64,000 bases of DNA from Klebsiella africana (GCF_020526085.1 NZ_CP084874.1:1-64000); one strand, 5' to 3'; shown: positions 31,876 to 42,280, counted from the stretch's first letter. Made by a program: numbers and translations. Notes: generated by a model not told the origin, from the sequence alone.

Positions 31876-33204
31876 ATGTTTGCCTTTTTAAAAGCGCCGC
31901 CGGACGCCGCGCCAGTTAGCGATAAACGCGAGCTGGACGAGCGCTATCGTTACTGGCGTCGGCATATCCTGCTTACCATCTGGCTTGGCTATGCGCTGTT
32001 TTATTTTACCCGCAAAAGCTTTAATGCCGCGGTTCCTGAAATTCTTGCCAGCAACGTGCTGACCCGCAGCGATATCGGCCTGCTGGCCACGCTATTTTAC
32101 ATCACTTACGGGCTGTCGAAATTTCTCTCCGGTATCGTCAGCGACCGCTCCGACGCCCGCTATTTTATGGGGCTGGGACTCATCGCCACCGGCGTGGTGA
32201 ATATTCTGTTCGGTTTTTCCACCTCGCTGTGGGCTTTCGCGCTGCTGTGGGCGCTGAATGCCTTCTTCCAGGGCTGGGGCTCGCCGGTCTGCGCCCGGCT
32301 GCTGACGGCCTGGTATTCGCGGACTGAACGCGGCGGCTGGTGGGCGCTGTGGAATACCGCGCATAACGTCGGCGGCGCGCTGATCCCGATGGTGGTGGGG
32401 GCGGCGGCGCTGCATTACGGCTGGCGTGCGGGGATGACGATTGCCGGCTGTCTGGCAATCCTCGCCGGACTGTATTTGTGCTGGCGGCTGCGCGATCGCC
32501 CGCAGGCGGTGGGGTTACCCGCCGTGGGCGACTGGCGTCACGATGCGCTGGAAATCGCCCAGCAGCAGGAAGGCGCTGGGCTGACGCGCAAGGAGATCCT
32601 GACCCGCTACGTGCTGGCCAATCCCTATATCTGGCTGCTGTCGCTGTGCTATGTGCTGGTGTACGTGGTACGGGCGGCAATTAACGACTGGGGCAATCTG
32701 TATATGTCGGAGACGCTCGGCGTCGATCTGGTGACCGCTAACTCGGCGGTGACCATGTTTGAGCTGGGCGGTTTTATCGGCGCGCTGGTGGCGGGGTGGG
32801 GCTCGGATAAGCTGTTTAACGGCAATCGCGGGCCGATGAACCTGATCTTCGCCGCCGGAATTTTGCTGTCGGTTGGCGGGTTGTGGCTGATGCCGTTCGC
32901 CAGCTATGTCATGCAGGCGGCCTGCTTCTTCACCACCGGGTTCTTCGTCTTCGGCCCGCAGATGCTGATCGGCATGGCGGCGGCGGAATGTTCGCATAAA
33001 GAAGCCGCTGGGGCGGCAACCGGGTTTGTCGGCCTGTTCGCTTATCTTGGCGCCTCGCTTTCCGGCTGGCCGCTGGCGCAGGTGATGGATATCTGGCACT
33101 GGACCGGATTCTTCGTGGTGATTGCGATTGCCGCCGGCATTTCCGCGCTGCTGCTGTTGCCGTTTTTAAACGCGCAGGCGCCGCGTACCGCCAGCGAAGC
33201 GTGA
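31876..33204 (+). CDS. uhpC: Hexose-phosphate sensor UhpC
   Basis: UhpC is an MFS-type receptor, related to UhpT, that binds external glucose 6-phosphate and activates UhpB. The 442-residue protein has 12 membrane helices with organophosphate-antiporter features ([53 protein letters not shown]). The ATG at 31876 follows GAGGAG, and the frame opens further upstream inside uhpB. It is the third gene of uhpABC; the uhpT promoter region follows. Confidence 0.97.
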   Translation: MFAFLKAPPDAAPVSDKRELDERYRYWRRHILLTIWLGYALFYFTRKSFNAAVPEILASNVLTRSDIGLLATLFYITYGLSKFLSGIVSDRSDARYFMGLGLIATGVVNILFGFSTSLWAFALLWALNAFFQGWGSPVCARLLTAWYSRTERGGWWALWNTAHNVGGALIPMVVGAAALHYGWRAGMTIAGCLAILAGLYLCWRLRDRPQAVGLPAVGDWRHDALEIAQQQEGAGLTRKEILTRYVLANPYIWLLSLCYVLVYVVRAAINDWGNLYMSETLGVDLVTANSAVTMFELGGFIGALVAGWGSDKLFNGNRGPMNLIFAAGILLSVGGLWLMPFASYVMQAACFFTTGFFVFGPQMLIGMAAAECSHKEAAGAATGFVGLFAYLGASLSGWPLAQVMDIWHWTGFFVVIAIAAGISALLLLPFLNAQAPRTASEA

Positions 33205-33349
33205 TGTAGCTCACCCTTTGGCCGCGAACGGGGCAAAACTAAGAAATTTTCCCGGTTTTACCTGGACGCCGTCTCAGGCCAGACGGCGCGCTGATTTTTA
33301 CAATGCCTGGTTATTACGCAGGCATAAAAAATCAGCTCAGGAGATACCC
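33205..33349 (+). promoter_or_regulatory. uhpT promoter region
   Basis: This 145-bp gap must hold the UhpA-dependent uhpT promoter. A perfect 8-bp inverted repeat, CGCCGTCT-caggcc-AGACGGCG (33267-33288), lies 60-80 bp before the uhpT start. The CCTGG and CAGG motifs nearby resemble UhpA-binding half-sites. Exact boxes were not assigned. Confidence 0.6.
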
Positions 33350-34741
33350 ATGCTGGCCTTTCTGAATCAGGTGCGCAAGCCGACCCTGGATCTGCCGCTC
33401 GATGTGCGGCGCAAAATGTGGTTCAAACCTTTCATGCAGTCCTATCTGGTGGTCTTCATCGGCTACCTGACCATGTATCTGATCCGCAAGAACTTTAACA
33501 TCGCGCAGAACGACATGATCTCCACCTACGGGTTGAGCATGACGCAGCTGGGGATGATTGGCCTCGGCTTTTCCATCACCTACGGCGTGGGCAAGACGCT
33601 GGTCTCTTATTATGCCGACGGCAAAAACACCAAGCAGTTCCTGCCGTTTATGCTGATCCTCTCCGCCATCTGTATGCTGGGCTTTAGCGCCAGCATGGGG
33701 GCGGGTTCAACCAGCCTGTTCCTGATGATTGCCTTCTATGCGCTGAGCGGCTTTTTCCAGAGCACCGGCGGTTCGTGCAGCTATTCCACCATCACCAAGT
33801 GGACGCCTCGCCGCAAACGCGGCACCTTCCTCGGCTTCTGGAATATCTCCCACAACCTCGGCGGCGCGGGCGCGGCGGGCGTTGCGCTGTTTGGCGCCAA
33901 CTATCTGTTCGACGGCCACGTGATCGGCATGTTTATCTTCCCGTCGATTATTGCGCTGATCGTCGGCTTTATCGGTCTGCGCTACGGTAGCGATTCGCCG
34001 GAATCCTACGGCCTCGGCACGGCGGAAGAGCTGTTCGGCGAAGCGATCAGCGAAGAGGACAAAGAGACTGAAGAAAATGCGATGACCAAGTGGCAGATCT
34101 TTGTTGAGTACGTGCTGAAAAACAAAGTGATCTGGCTGCTGTGCTTCTCCAACATCTTCCTTTACGTGGTGCGTATCGGTATCGATCAGTGGTCCACCGT
34201 GTATGCCTTCCAGGAGCTGAAGCTGTCTAAAGAGGTGGCGATTCAGGGCTTTACCCTGTTTGAAGTCGGCGCGCTGGTTGGCACATTACTGTGGGGCTGG
34301 TTGTCGGATCTGGCCAACGGCCGCCGCGCGCTGGTGGCCTGCATCGCGCTGGCGCTGATTATCGCCACCCTTGGGATTTACCAACACGCCAGCAACCAGT
34401 ACGTCTATCTGGCCTCGTTGTTTGCGCTGGGCTTCCTGGTGTTTGGTCCGCAGCTGTTGATCGGCGTCGCCGCCGTCGGCTTTGTGCCGAAAAAAGCGAT
34501 CGGCGCCGCCGATGGAATCAAGGGTACCTTCGCCTATCTGATCGGCGATAGCTTCGCCAAACTGGGTCTCGGGATGATCGCCGACGGCACGCCGGTCTTC
34601 GGCCTGACCGGCTGGGCCGGCACCTTTGCGGCGCTGGACGCCGCCGCCATCGGCTGTATCTGCCTGATGGCCATCGTGGCTATCTTTGAAGAGCGTAAAA
34701 TTCGCCGCGAGAAAAAGAACCGTATTTTGCAGACTGCCTGA
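33350..34741 (+). CDS. uhpT: Hexose-6-phosphate:phosphate antiporter UhpT
   Basis: UhpT exchanges external hexose 6-phosphates for internal phosphate and also admits fosfomycin. The 463-residue, 12-helix MFS protein has the length of E. coli UhpT and its conserved start [17 protein letters not shown]. The organophosphate-antiporter signature is [38 protein letters not shown] (split here: [18 protein letters not shown] then [11 protein letters not shown]). The ATG at 33350 follows a CAGGAG ribosome-binding site. It is activated by UhpA and ends at an intrinsic terminator. Confidence 0.98.
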   Translation: MLAFLNQVRKPTLDLPLDVRRKMWFKPFMQSYLVVFIGYLTMYLIRKNFNIAQNDMISTYGLSMTQLGMIGLGFSITYGVGKTLVSYYADGKNTKQFLPFMLILSAICMLGFSASMGAGSTSLFLMIAFYALSGFFQSTGGSCSYSTITKWTPRRKRGTFLGFWNISHNLGGAGAAGVALFGANYLFDGHVIGMFIFPSIIALIVGFIGLRYGSDSPESYGLGTAEELFGEAISEEDKETEENAMTKWQIFVEYVLKNKVIWLLCFSNIFLYVVRIGIDQWSTVYAFQELKLSKEVAIQGFTLFEVGALVGTLLWGWLSDLANGRRALVACIALALIIATLGIYQHASNQYVYLASLFALGFLVFGPQLLIGVAAVGFVPKKAIGAADGIKGTFAYLIGDSFAKLGLGMIADGTPVFGLTGWAGTFAALDAAAIGCICLMAIVAIFEERKIRREKKNRILQTA

Positions 34742-34763
34742 TTCACCAGGTATTTGGTAACCT

Positions 34764-34791
34764 TGCCCGGCCATTGCGCCGGGCTTTTTTA
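34764..34791 (+). terminator. Intrinsic terminator after uhpT
   Basis: GCCCGG-ccattgcg-CCGGGC with a T6 run ends the uhp cluster. Its tail touches the end of the convergent LysR gene. Confidence 0.9.
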
Positions 34792-35694
34792 TCGTTCCTG
34801 CTGGCTGGTTTGCAGCAGCAGCTCCCGCAGCCACTGTTGAGCCGGGTCGCGATGATTGCGTTCGTGCCAGGCCATACTTTTGGTAAAACCGGGGATCGCT
34901 AGCGGCGGAGCAGCGATTTTCATGCCGCTGGCCATTTTCGCCAGCCTGCGTGGTACTACGGCAATCATTTCACTCACCGCCAGCACTTCCGGCAACACCA
35001 GAAAACTGCTGACCGACAATCCTACTCGCCGGGTCCGACCAAGCGCCGCCAGTGCGTCGTCGGTCACGCCGCGAAAGCTATCGCCCTGCCATGAAACCAG
35101 AACATGTTCCAGCGCACAGAAACGGTCTAGCGTTAGCGGCTGGTTGGCCTGTGGATGGTCTTCGCGCAGCAGACAGACATACTCTTCCTGATACAGCGCC
35201 CGGCTGTGCAGTTCCGGCGGCGTATCGTGGGGCGTTAACAACGCAATATCCACTTCACCGCGTTCGGTCTGTGCCAGCAGCGTGGCCGGAGATTCGGGAA
35301 TAATGCGCACGCGGATACCCGGCGCCATTGGCTTCAGCGCGGCGATAAATGGCACGATCACCGCTTTCAACGCATAATCCGTCGCGGCGATGGTCCAGGT
35401 GAAATCAGCCTCCAACGGATCGAAAACGACCGGTTGTAGCAGGGTTTCAGCATCGGTCAGCAGTTGCTTTACCGGAGCCGCCAGCGCCTGGGCGCGCAGC
35501 GTCGGCACCATGCCGTGCGGGGCGCGGATAAACAGCGGGTCATTAAAGGCGTCGCGCAGGCGAGTGAGCATGCCGCTGACCGCCGGCTGGGTGAGTGCCA
35601 GCCGCGCTGCCGCCCGGGTCACGCTGCGCTCATCGAGCAACGCATCCAGGGCTTTAAGCAGGTTGAGATCAAGGTTTCTGATATCAGATTTCAT
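34789..35694 (-). CDS. LysR-family transcriptional regulator
   Basis: A 301-residue LTTR with an N-terminal winged helix-turn-helix (about 4-65: LDLNLLKALDALLDERSVTRAAARLALTQPAVSGMLTRLR) and a substrate-binding domain (about 88-290). The LDLNLL start is like NodD/LeuO-type members. It is convergent with uhpT and diverges from yicN, so its target may be yicN or a distant locus. ATG at 35694 is used; in-frame ATG 35703 and TTG 35709 are alternatives without clear ribosome-binding sites. The effector is unknown. Confidence 0.85.
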   Translation of the reverse strand: MKSDIRNLDLNLLKALDALLDERSVTRAAARLALTQPAVSGMLTRLRDAFNDPLFIRAPHGMVPTLRAQALAAPVKQLLTDAETLLQPVVFDPLEADFTWTIAATDYALKAVIVPFIAALKPMAPGIRVRIIPESPATLLAQTERGEVDIALLTPHDTPPELHSRALYQEEYVCLLREDHPQANQPLTLDRFCALEHVLVSWQGDSFRGVTDDALAALGRTRRVGLSVSSFLVLPEVLAVSEMIAVVPRRLAKMASGMKIAAPPLAIPGFTKSMAWHERNHRDPAQQWLRELLLQTSQQER

Positions 35695-35799
35695 GATAGC
35701 CATCCGCAAACGCGATAAGTCACATTATGGTACGTCCGCCAGTCGACAGCAGGCAAATTCCCATTATGATAGTGAGGCCGCGATTGGATGAGAGGATGC

Positions 35800-36252
35800 A
35801 TGATCTGGATAGGACTGGCCACCCTGGTAGTGGTGTTTGTTGTGGGATTTCGGGTGCTTACCTCTGATTCACGCCGCGCGATCCGCCGCCTGAGCGAACG
35901 CCTTGGCATTACGCCCGTCCCGCTGGAATCGATGATCGATCAGCTGGGAAAAGCCGCCGGTAATGAGTATTTGCGTTACCTTGAGCGGCCGAATGAAGCG
36001 CATCTGCAGAATGCCGCGCAGGTGCTGCTGATCTGGCAGGTTGCGATTGTCGACGCCAGCGAAAAAAACCTGCATTACTGGTATCGCCTGATGCAAAAAG
36101 CGCGTTTAGCGGCGCCGATTACCGACGTGCAAATCCGTCTGGCGCAAGGGTTTCTGCGCGAACTGGACCCGGATGTGAGCGATTTGCATAACCTACAGCA
36201 GCGCTATAACGACCTGTTTCTCCCGGAAGACGGCGTGCACTGGTTGCACTGA
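35800..36252 (+). CDS. yicN: YicN (DUF1198) membrane-anchored protein
   Basis: A 150-residue protein of the DUF1198 family with one N-terminal membrane segment (about 1-18, MIWIGLATLVVVFVVGF) and a conserved cytosolic helical part (NAAQVLLIWQVAIVDASEKNL, MQKARLAAPITDVQIRLAQGFLREL) ending EGVHWLH as in E. coli YicN. The ATG at 35800 follows AGAGG. Function is unknown. In E. coli it lies beside nepI, as here apart from one extra gene. Confidence 0.92.
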   Translation: MIWIGLATLVVVFVVGFRVLTSDSRRAIRRLSERLGITPVPLESMIDQLGKAAGNEYLRYLERPNEAHLQNAAQVLLIWQVAIVDASEKNLHYWYRLMQKARLAAPITDVQIRLAQGFLRELDPDVSDLHNLQQRYNDLFLPEDGVHWLH

Positions 36253-36313
36253 TATCACTGCTGCTTATGAGCCTTATCAAGGATGGTGATTCGATTTATA
36301 TCACTCTCCGGCG

Positions 36314-36357
36314 CATGATTAACCTCGTTAAAACAATCGTTCACGAGGTTAATCATG
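36314..36357 (+). repeat. 15-bp perfect inverted repeat over the start codon of the SRPBCC gene
   Basis: CATGATTAACCTCGT (36314-36328) and ACGAGGTTAATCATG (36343-36357) are perfect reverse complements with a 14-nt loop. The right arm contains the GAGG ribosome-binding site and the whole ATG start codon (36355-36357). In RNA the hairpin would hide both. As DNA it could be an operator. Confidence 0.9.
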
Positions 36358-36879
36358 AAACAGTCTCTACAGCAAAGCGCAATCGTCTGGCCGGAAGAGT
36401 ATCTGCCGGGCACCACCGACAATTTTGCCTCCAATGAAATTATCGTCAGCGGCCTGACGGCAGCTCAGATTTGGGCGCAGCTCGATGACACCACGCTGTG
36501 GCCGGGCTATTACAGCAACGTTGCCGATATCCATTTCCATGACGGCAGCGGCCCGACCCTCAGCGCCAACGCCCGCTTCAGCTTCAGCACCTTCGGCTTC
36601 CCGATTGAGGCGCAGATTACCGAATATGTTCCTCCCGTTGCCGGACAGGCGGCGCGCGTAGCCTGGCACGGCTGGGCGGAGGGAGATGCAACAACGCGTC
36701 TTGATGTGATCCACGCGTGGCTGTTTGAAGATTTGCCCGGCGGACGCGTGCGCATCCTCACCCAGGAGTCGCAAAAGGGCGTTCCGGCGCAGGAACTGGC
36801 GCGTACGTTGCCCAATCCGATGATTAACGGTCACCAGGAATGGATTTGCGGGCTGGTGAAATCGGCTCGCGGCGAGTAA
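36355..36879 (+). CDS. SRPBCC (START-like) family protein
   Basis: A 174-residue cytosolic protein with the helix-grip pattern of polyketide cyclase/SRPBCC proteins. An N-terminal strand ([40 protein letters not shown]) is followed by [31 protein letters not shown] and a C-terminal helix ([18 protein letters not shown]). Such proteins bind small hydrophobic ligands; I do not know this one's ligand. The start and its GAGG site lie in the right arm of a 15-bp perfect inverted repeat, so translation is probably regulated. It stands between yicN and nepI, where I recall no such gene in E. coli. Confidence 0.85.
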   Translation: MKQSLQQSAIVWPEEYLPGTTDNFASNEIIVSGLTAAQIWAQLDDTTLWPGYYSNVADIHFHDGSGPTLSANARFSFSTFGFPIEAQITEYVPPVAGQAARVAWHGWAEGDATTRLDVIHAWLFEDLPGGRVRILTQESQKGVPAQELARTLPNPMINGHQEWICGLVKSARGE

Positions 36880-36886
36880 ATCCGAG

Positions 36887-36971
36887 TGCCGGATGGCGGC
36901 TGCGCCTTATCCGGCCTACGGTTTCCGCACTCGTCACTTGTAGGCCGGATAAGCGTAAGCGCCATCCGGCA
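36887..36971. repeat. BIME upstream of nepI
   Basis: Two facing REP units (GCCGGATGGCGGCTGCGCCT...CCGGCCTAC and GTAGGCCGGATAAGCGTAAG...CCATCCGGC) lie between the SRPBCC gene and nepI. Confidence 0.85.
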
Positions 36972-37109
36972 GAATGGCGAAGGCTATATTCTCAGGCTAT
37001 CCCTTTGTATCATGCCGTGAAAAGCGAGAATAGTTGCGAAAACGTTAAATTCGTCACAAACAAAATGTTACACTGCGCGGCTTTCCGCCACTTTCTTCGC
37101 AGGTCACTC

Positions 37110-38303
37110 ATGAGTCATTCAAATGAAGCCAAACCCCATGCACGCGATCTCGCGCGGCCAAACTGGTCGGCGGTCTTCGCGGTTGCTTTCTGCGTCGCCT
37201 GCCTGATTACCGTCGAGTTTTTGCCAGTCAGTCTGCTAACGCCGATGGCGCTGGATTTAGGCATCTCCGAAGGGATGGCCGGGCAGTCGGTAACGACGAC
37301 AGCATTCGTCGCGATGTTTTCCAGCCTGTTTATCACCACGGTGATAGGTAAAACCGATCGCCGCTACGTCGTTATTCTGTTTTCGCTGCTGCTAACCCTT
37401 TCCTGCCTGCTGGTTTCGTTTGCCGATAGCTTCACCCTGCTGCTGCTGGGGCGCGCCTGTCTGGGCCTGGCGCTCGGCGGTTTCTGGGCAATGTCGGCCT
37501 CGCTGACCATGCGTCTGGTGCCGATGCGCGTGGTGCCGAAAGCGCTATCGATTATCTTCGGCGCGGTATCCATCGCGCTGGTGATCGCCGCCCCGTTGGG
37601 CAGTTTCCTTGGCGGGCTTATCGGCTGGCGCAACGTCTTTAACGGCGCGGCGGTGATGGGCGTGCTGTGTACGCTCTGGGTGCTGAAAGCGCTGCCATCG
37701 CTGCCCGGTGAATCGGCGGCTCAGCAGCAAAATATGTTTGGTCTGCTGAAGCGTCCGGGGGTGATGGCCGGAATGTGCGCCATTTTCATGGCCTTTGCCG
37801 GGCAGTTCGCCTTCTTTACCTATATTCGACCGGTATACATGACGCTCGCCGGTTTTGACGTCGACGGCCTGACGCTGGTGCTGCTGAGCTTTGGTATCGC
37901 CAGCTTTATCGGCACCTCGCTCTCCTCGGTGCTGCTCAAACGCTCGGTGAAAGCGGCGCTGGCGATCTCGCCGCTGGTGCTGACCGCCTGCGCGGCGGCG
38001 CTGGTGCTGTGGGGAGAAAGCAAAATCGTCGCCTCGACGGTGGCGATTATCTGGGGCTTCGCGTTTGCGCTGATCCCGGTGGGGTGGTCAACGTGGATCA
38101 CCCGTTCCCTCTCCGATCAGGCGGAAAAAGCCGGGTCGATTCAGGTGGCGGTGATCCAGCTTGCCAACACCTGCGGCGCCGCGGTCGGCGGCATTGCGCT
38201 CGACCACTTAGGGCTGCTGTCGCCGCTGGTGTTGTCAGGAATATTAATGTTGTTTACCGGCCTGCTGGTGGCGACCAAAGTGAAGGTGAATTCACCCGCT
38301 TAA
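37110..38303 (+). CDS. nepI: Purine ribonucleoside efflux pump NepI
   Basis: NepI (YicM) is an MFS proton antiporter that exports purine ribonucleosides such as inosine and gives resistance to 6-mercaptopurine in E. coli. The 397-residue protein has 12 helices and the family regions [42 protein letters not shown] and [19 protein letters not shown]. The ATG at 37110 gives [14 protein letters not shown]; the variable first 15 residues and the following RPNWSAVF match E. coli NepI in layout. It overlaps the convergent phnX by 4 bp, the left edge of the inserted catabolic region. Confidence 0.95.
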   Translation: MSHSNEAKPHARDLARPNWSAVFAVAFCVACLITVEFLPVSLLTPMALDLGISEGMAGQSVTTTAFVAMFSSLFITTVIGKTDRRYVVILFSLLLTLSCLLVSFADSFTLLLLGRACLGLALGGFWAMSASLTMRLVPMRVVPKALSIIFGAVSIALVIAAPLGSFLGGLIGWRNVFNGAAVMGVLCTLWVLKALPSLPGESAAQQQNMFGLLKRPGVMAGMCAIFMAFAGQFAFFTYIRPVYMTLAGFDVDGLTLVLLSFGIASFIGTSLSSVLLKRSVKAALAISPLVLTACAAALVLWGESKIVASTVAIIWGFAFALIPVGWSTWITRSLSDQAEKAGSIQVAVIQLANTCGAAVGGIALDHLGLLSPLVLSGILMLFTGLLVATKVKVNSPA

Positions 38304-39109
38304 GGCCGTTCGCCTTTTGCCAGCCGGGCGTTGATGTCGGCAATCACTTCCGGAAGGTCCGCCAGGGTATCAACCACATAATGCGCCCCGGCGGCATACA
38401 GTTTGCCTGCCGCCCGCTCGCGGCGGGTGGCGATTTCCGCTTTCGACATCGTCTGGTACGCCTCCCAGGTTGCGCCGAATTCGTTACCGGACACCGCCAG
38501 GCCGACGCTCCACATCCCGGCATGTAACCCTTCGCTAATGCCCGGTGCGGCGTCATCGACTTTCACGCAGTGGGCCACATCGTCTATGCCCAGGGTAATC
38601 ACGTTCTGCAGCGCCATCCACGGGCCCGGACGACCGCCGGCGGCAAGGTCATCGGTGGCGACCCAGTGGTCCGGGGCGTAGCCCTGGGCGGCGGCGGCCG
38701 GTACCAGCTTTTCCATCACCGGGCGTGGATAACCTGAGCAGGAGCCGATCTTCAGGCCCTCGGCGCGCAGCGCGGCGAGGGTATCGACCACGCCGGCAAT
38801 CGGTGCGGAAAAATCGACAACCTTAGCGATTTGCAGCGGCATAAACGCGGCATAGATCGCATCGATATCGGCGGCAGTCATCGCGCGGCCAAATTTGGCC
38901 TGCCAGCGGCGATCGACAGCAGGGAGTTTGCCCAGCGCCTCAATGTGCTGCCATTTACCAAGCCCCATCGGCACGCGGGCCTCTTCAAGAGTGATTTCAA
39001 TATCGAAGGCCTGGCGGAAGGCCTCGACGAAAATTTGCGTCGGGGCGAAAGAGCCGAAGTCTACGGTGGTGCCTGCCCAGTCAAGGATCAGTGCGCTAAT
39101 ACGGTTCAT
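38300..39109 (-). CDS. phnX: Phosphonoacetaldehyde hydrolase PhnX
   Basis: PhnX (phosphonatase) cleaves phosphonoacetaldehyde to acetaldehyde and phosphate, the last step of 2-aminoethylphosphonate use. The 269-residue HAD-superfamily enzyme has the nucleophile Asp10 in LILDWAGT, the Schiff-base lysine Lys52 in MGLGKWQ in the cap, a SGYPRP motif II region and the acidic VDDAAPG motif. It starts nine bases after phnW in the same operon. The stop overlaps nepI by 4 bp on the opposite strand. Confidence 0.97.
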   Translation of the reverse strand: MNRISALILDWAGTTVDFGSFAPTQIFVEAFRQAFDIEITLEEARVPMGLGKWQHIEALGKLPAVDRRWQAKFGRAMTAADIDAIYAAFMPLQIAKVVDFSAPIAGVVDTLAALRAEGLKIGSCSGYPRPVMEKLVPAAAAQGYAPDHWVATDDLAAGGRPGPWMALQNVITLGIDDVAHCVKVDDAAPGISEGLHAGMWSVGLAVSGNEFGATWEAYQTMSKAEIATRRERAAGKLYAAGAHYVVDTLADLPEVIADINARLAKGERP

Positions 39110-39118
39110 GGCGGTTCC

Positions 39119-40222
39119 TTATTGTTTCCAGTACATGGCGTTGTCGATAGCCGCCAGCAGGGCGGTGATATCGGCGTCGTAGACTTCGCCAATGTTGCCG
39201 ATGCGGAAGCAGTCGCTTTGCGATACTTTGCCCGGATAGATAACGAAGCCCTGATCTTTCAGCTTCTGGTAAAAGGTGTGAAAGCGATACTGCGGCGCAT
39301 CCGGTGAATAAAAGGCGGTAATGATCGGCGAGTGCAGGCTGTCGTCGAGCAGCGGCCGGAAGCCGAGCGCGCGCATCCCGGCGACCAGACGGCGCTGATT
39401 GTTGCGGTAGCGCCGATAGCGGGCGCTGATGCCGCCTTCCTGGGCCAGCTCTTTCAGCGCCTGGGCGAAGGCCAGCACGGTATGCGTCGGCGAGGTGAAG
39501 CGCCACTTGCCGTGGTTATCTTCCATGCAGCGCCACTGGGCGTACAGATCCAGCGACAGCGAGCGCGAACGGCCTTTGCAGGCGGCCAGCTCCGCTTCAC
39601 GGGCAATCACGAAGGCAAAGCCCGGCACGCCCTGAATGCATTTATTGGCGGAGCTTATCAGGTAATCAATATTCAGCGCGGCGATATCCAGTGGAATGCC
39701 GCCGAAGCTGCTCATCGCATCGACGATATAGCGTTTATCATACTGTTTCGCCAGTTCGGCCACCTCTTCGATCGGATTCAGCATGCCGGTGGTGGTTTCG
39801 CTGTGTACCATCGCGATATGGGTGATCGCCGGGTCGTTCTGCAGGATCTGTTCGATCGCCGCCGCGTCCGGACGGGCAACTTCGCCGCAGTCGTAAGGGT
39901 GGCAGGCGATGCCCATCAGCTGCGCCATCTCAATCATACGCGCGCCATAGGCGCCATTGCTGACGATCAGCACTTTGCCCTGTTCGCCGATGACGCTGCC
40001 GAGCACCGCTTCGACCGCGTAGCTGCCGCTGCCCTGCAGCAGCACCGCGGTATAACCGTCGGCCGGGGTAGCCAACTGCACCAGTTGCTGGCGAATGGTC
40101 TGTACCACGCCGAGATTGTAATCATCATCCCAGGTACAGCTATCGAACAACATCGCCTCTTTCACCGTACGGGAGGTGGTTAACGGGCCGGGGGTCAGCA
40201 GCAGGTAATTCCGTGAAGTCAT
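39119..40222 (-). CDS. phnW: 2-aminoethylphosphonate:pyruvate aminotransferase PhnW
   Basis: PhnW moves the amino group of 2-aminoethylphosphonate to pyruvate, giving phosphonoacetaldehyde and alanine. The 367-residue class-V PLP enzyme carries the Schiff-base Lys194 in [12 protein letters not shown] and the AMSSFGG motif. The ATG at 40222 is preceded by GGTGAG and gives [13 protein letters not shown] as in Salmonella; the frame stays open to 40288 but passes through the operator. The TGGTCTATACCA operator lies about 15 bp upstream, so PhnR probably regulates it. Confidence 0.97.
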   Translation of the reverse strand: MTSRNYLLLTPGPLTTSRTVKEAMLFDSCTWDDDYNLGVVQTIRQQLVQLATPADGYTAVLLQGSGSYAVEAVLGSVIGEQGKVLIVSNGAYGARMIEMAQLMGIACHPYDCGEVARPDAAAIEQILQNDPAITHIAMVHSETTTGMLNPIEEVAELAKQYDKRYIVDAMSSFGGIPLDIAALNIDYLISSANKCIQGVPGFAFVIAREAELAACKGRSRSLSLDLYAQWRCMEDNHGKWRFTSPTHTVLAFAQALKELAQEGGISARYRRYRNNQRRLVAGMRALGFRPLLDDSLHSPIITAFYSPDAPQYRFHTFYQKLKDQGFVIYPGKVSQSDCFRIGNIGEVYDADITALLAAIDNAMYWKQ

Positions 40223-40233
40223 TTGTCTCACCA

Positions 40234-40249
40234 TTTGGTCTATACCAGA
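40234..40249 (-). promoter_or_regulatory. PhnR operator before phnW
   Basis: TTTGGT-CTAT-ACCAGA is an inverted repeat with one mismatch. Its core TGGTCTATACCA nearly repeats the site before phnS, and it sits within the phnW leader, suiting control by the adjacent GntR-type regulator. Confidence 0.8.
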
Positions 40250-40363
40250 TTTATGTTTATCATGGAGACAAAGCTGGGGAAGGGTCAAAGGAAATGTGGC
40301 GCTGCAACAAAAAATTCATCTGGCTATGTATAATGAGCGCACGAAAAGTGGCAGTGAGTAAAC

Positions 40364-41083
40364 ATGAAATCACCCTCTGGCGAGATGCCGCAATACCTGA
40401 TGATTAAGGCGCAGCTGCAGGCGCGTATTCAAAGCGGCGCCCTCAAAAGCGGCGACAAGCTGCCTTCCGAGCGCGAGCTGTGCGCGCTGTTCAACACGAC
40501 CCGGATTACGGTACGCGAGAGCCTGGCGCAGCTGGAGGCCAGCGGCGTGATTTACCGCGCCGACCGCCGCGGCTGGTTTGTGACGCCGGAGCGTCTATGG
40601 CTGGATCCGACGCAAAATACCAACTTCCACAAGCTGTGTCTCGAGCAAGGGCGCGAACCGAAAACGGTGCTGCTTGATGGCCGCCTGGCTGCCGTGCCGC
40701 TGGACGTAATGGCGCCGCTGGCGCTGCAGCCCTTCGATCAGGTCTATTTGCTGACCCGCCTGCGCTATGCCGACGGGCGTCCGGTGTGCTACTGCGAAAA
40801 CCACTGTCTGCCCGCGCGGGTGCCTGAGCTGCTGCGCCATGATCTCAACGGCAGTCTGACCGAGATTTATCAAACTCAGTACGACCTGATCTATACCAGT
40901 ATGCATCTGTCGTTTTATCCCACCTCCATGCCGCCGCAGGCCGCCGAGGCGTTGGGGGTGATGGAAGGGCGCCCGGCGCTGCTGTTGCGCCGTCTGAATT
41001 ACGATCAGCATGGGCGTATTCTCGACTACGATATTGAATACTGGCGGCATGACAGCCTGCGGATCGAAGTCGATACCCATTGA
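40364..41083 (+). CDS. phnR: GntR/UTRA regulator of phosphonate genes PhnR
   Basis: PhnR is the 239-residue HutC-type regulator of 2-aminoethylphosphonate degradation. The winged helix-turn-helix covers about residues 8-70 ([42 protein letters not shown]) and the UTRA domain about 85-232. It is divergent from phnWX and co-directional with phnSTUV, between the two matching operator sites. Whether it represses or activates cannot be read from sequence. Confidence 0.94.
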   Translation: MKSPSGEMPQYLMIKAQLQARIQSGALKSGDKLPSERELCALFNTTRITVRESLAQLEASGVIYRADRRGWFVTPERLWLDPTQNTNFHKLCLEQGREPKTVLLDGRLAAVPLDVMAPLALQPFDQVYLLTRLRYADGRPVCYCENHCLPARVPELLRHDLNGSLTEIYQTQYDLIYTSMHLSFYPTSMPPQAAEALGVMEGRPALLLRRLNYDQHGRILDYDIEYWRHDSLRIEVDTH

Positions 41084-41108
41084 TTTTATTAGTTAAATTT
41101 TTTCATCT

Positions 41109-41135
41109 CCCCGGTGGCGCTAGCGCTTACCGGGG
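41109..41135. repeat. Hairpin after phnR
   Basis: CCCCGGT...ACCGGGG encloses GGCGCTAGCGCTT. It is REP-like, with no T-tract, and separates phnR from phnSTUV. Confidence 0.6.
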
Positions 41136-41216
41136 CTACGCATCCCGCTCGTTTTAACTCCTTCGACACACTTCTTTCATCGTTTTGTCATAAATCCACG
41201 GTAGCGTGAAGACAAA

Positions 41217-41232
41217 TCTGGTCTACACCAGA
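41217..41232 (+). promoter_or_regulatory. PhnR operator before phnS
   Basis: TCTGGT-CTAC-ACCAGA is a perfect inverted repeat 30 bp before the phnS start. Its core TGGTCTACACCA differs in one base from the phnW site. Confidence 0.85.
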
Positions 41233-41261
41233 ACAACTGACTATCTGATGAGGCTTATACG

Positions 41262-42275
41262 ATGAAACTCTCCCGACTTGCTCTGCTGTCCCTGTTCGCG
41301 CTGACCAGCTCTCCGGTTTGGGCGGACGGCGTCGTCACGGTTTACTCCGCCGACGGCCTGCATGACGGCGATAACAGCTGGTATCAGAGCCAGTTCGCTG
41401 CCTTCACCAAAGCGACGGGCATCAAAGTGCAGTATGTGGAAGGCGGCTCCGGCGCGATCGTCGAACGTCTGGCGAAGGAGCGTACCAATCCGCAGGCTGA
41501 CGTGCTGGTCACGGTGCCGCCGTTTATCCAGCGCGCCGCGAAAGAACAATTGCTGGCCACCTTTACCCCGCAAGGTAGCGCGCAGATCCCCGGCGCTAAC
41601 GACCGCTACGCGCCGCTGGTGAACAACTATCTGACCTTCATCTATAACAGCCAGTTGCTGAAAACCGCGCCGGCCAGCTGGCAGGATCTGCTGGATAGCC
41701 GCTTTAAGAACAAGTTGCAGTACTCCACGCCGGGCCAGGCGGGGGATGGCACCGCCGTGATGCTGCAGGCGTTCCACAGCCTCGGCGGTAAAGACGCCGG
41801 TTTTGCTTATCTGGGTAAGCTGCAGGCCAATAATGTCGGCCCATCGGCCTCGACCGGCAAGCTGACGGCGCTGGTCAACAAAGGCGAGCTGTACGTCGCC
41901 AATGGCGATCTGCAGATGAACCTGTCGCAGATGGCGCGTAACCCGAACGTTAAAATTTTCTGGCCGGCGGATGACAAAGGCGAGCGCAGCGCGCTGGCGC
42001 TGCCCTACACCATCGGACTGGTGCAAAACGGACCGAACAGCGAAAACGGCAAGAAGCTGATTAATTTCCTGCTGGATAAACCGGCGCAATCCAGCGTCAG
42101 CGCGCGCTCCTGGGGCTTACCGGTGCGCAACGACGTGGCGCCGGATGACGCTAACTTTAAGGCGGCGAAAGCGGCGCTCGACGGCGTGAAGCGCTGGGAG
42201 CCGAACTGGGATGATGTCGCGGTATCGCTGTCGGCTGACATTGCCCGCTGGCATAAAGTGACCGATAGCGAGTAA
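41262..42275 (+). CDS. phnS: 2-aminoethylphosphonate-binding periplasmic protein PhnS
   Basis: PhnS captures 2-aminoethylphosphonate in the periplasm for the PhnTUV importer. The 337-residue protein has a signal peptide (1-21, [21 protein letters not shown]) and the fold of iron/sulfate-type binding proteins ([45 protein letters not shown]). It opens the phnSTUV operon behind a perfect PhnR operator. The call follows the Salmonella phn layout. Confidence 0.95.
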   Translation: MKLSRLALLSLFALTSSPVWADGVVTVYSADGLHDGDNSWYQSQFAAFTKATGIKVQYVEGGSGAIVERLAKERTNPQADVLVTVPPFIQRAAKEQLLATFTPQGSAQIPGANDRYAPLVNNYLTFIYNSQLLKTAPASWQDLLDSRFKNKLQYSTPGQAGDGTAVMLQAFHSLGGKDAGFAYLGKLQANNVGPSASTGKLTALVNKGELYVANGDLQMNLSQMARNPNVKIFWPADDKGERSALALPYTIGLVQNGPNSENGKKLINFLLDKPAQSSVSARSWGLPVRNDVAPDDANFKAAKAALDGVKRWEPNWDDVAVSLSADIARWHKVTDSE

Positions 42276-42280
42276 GCCTG

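Noticed and set aside
37028..37060. PurR-like box near GCGAAAACGTTAAATT before nepI
   Set aside because: Only about 10 of 16 consensus positions match, mostly in one half; too weak to call.
39332..40183. Antisense ORF (about 283 codons) opposite phnW
   Set aside because: Low-complexity shadow frame with no conserved features; phnW is clearly the real gene.
41241..42089. Antisense ORF (about 282 codons) opposite phnS
   Set aside because: Shadow frame; the plus strand has signal peptide, family match and operon context.
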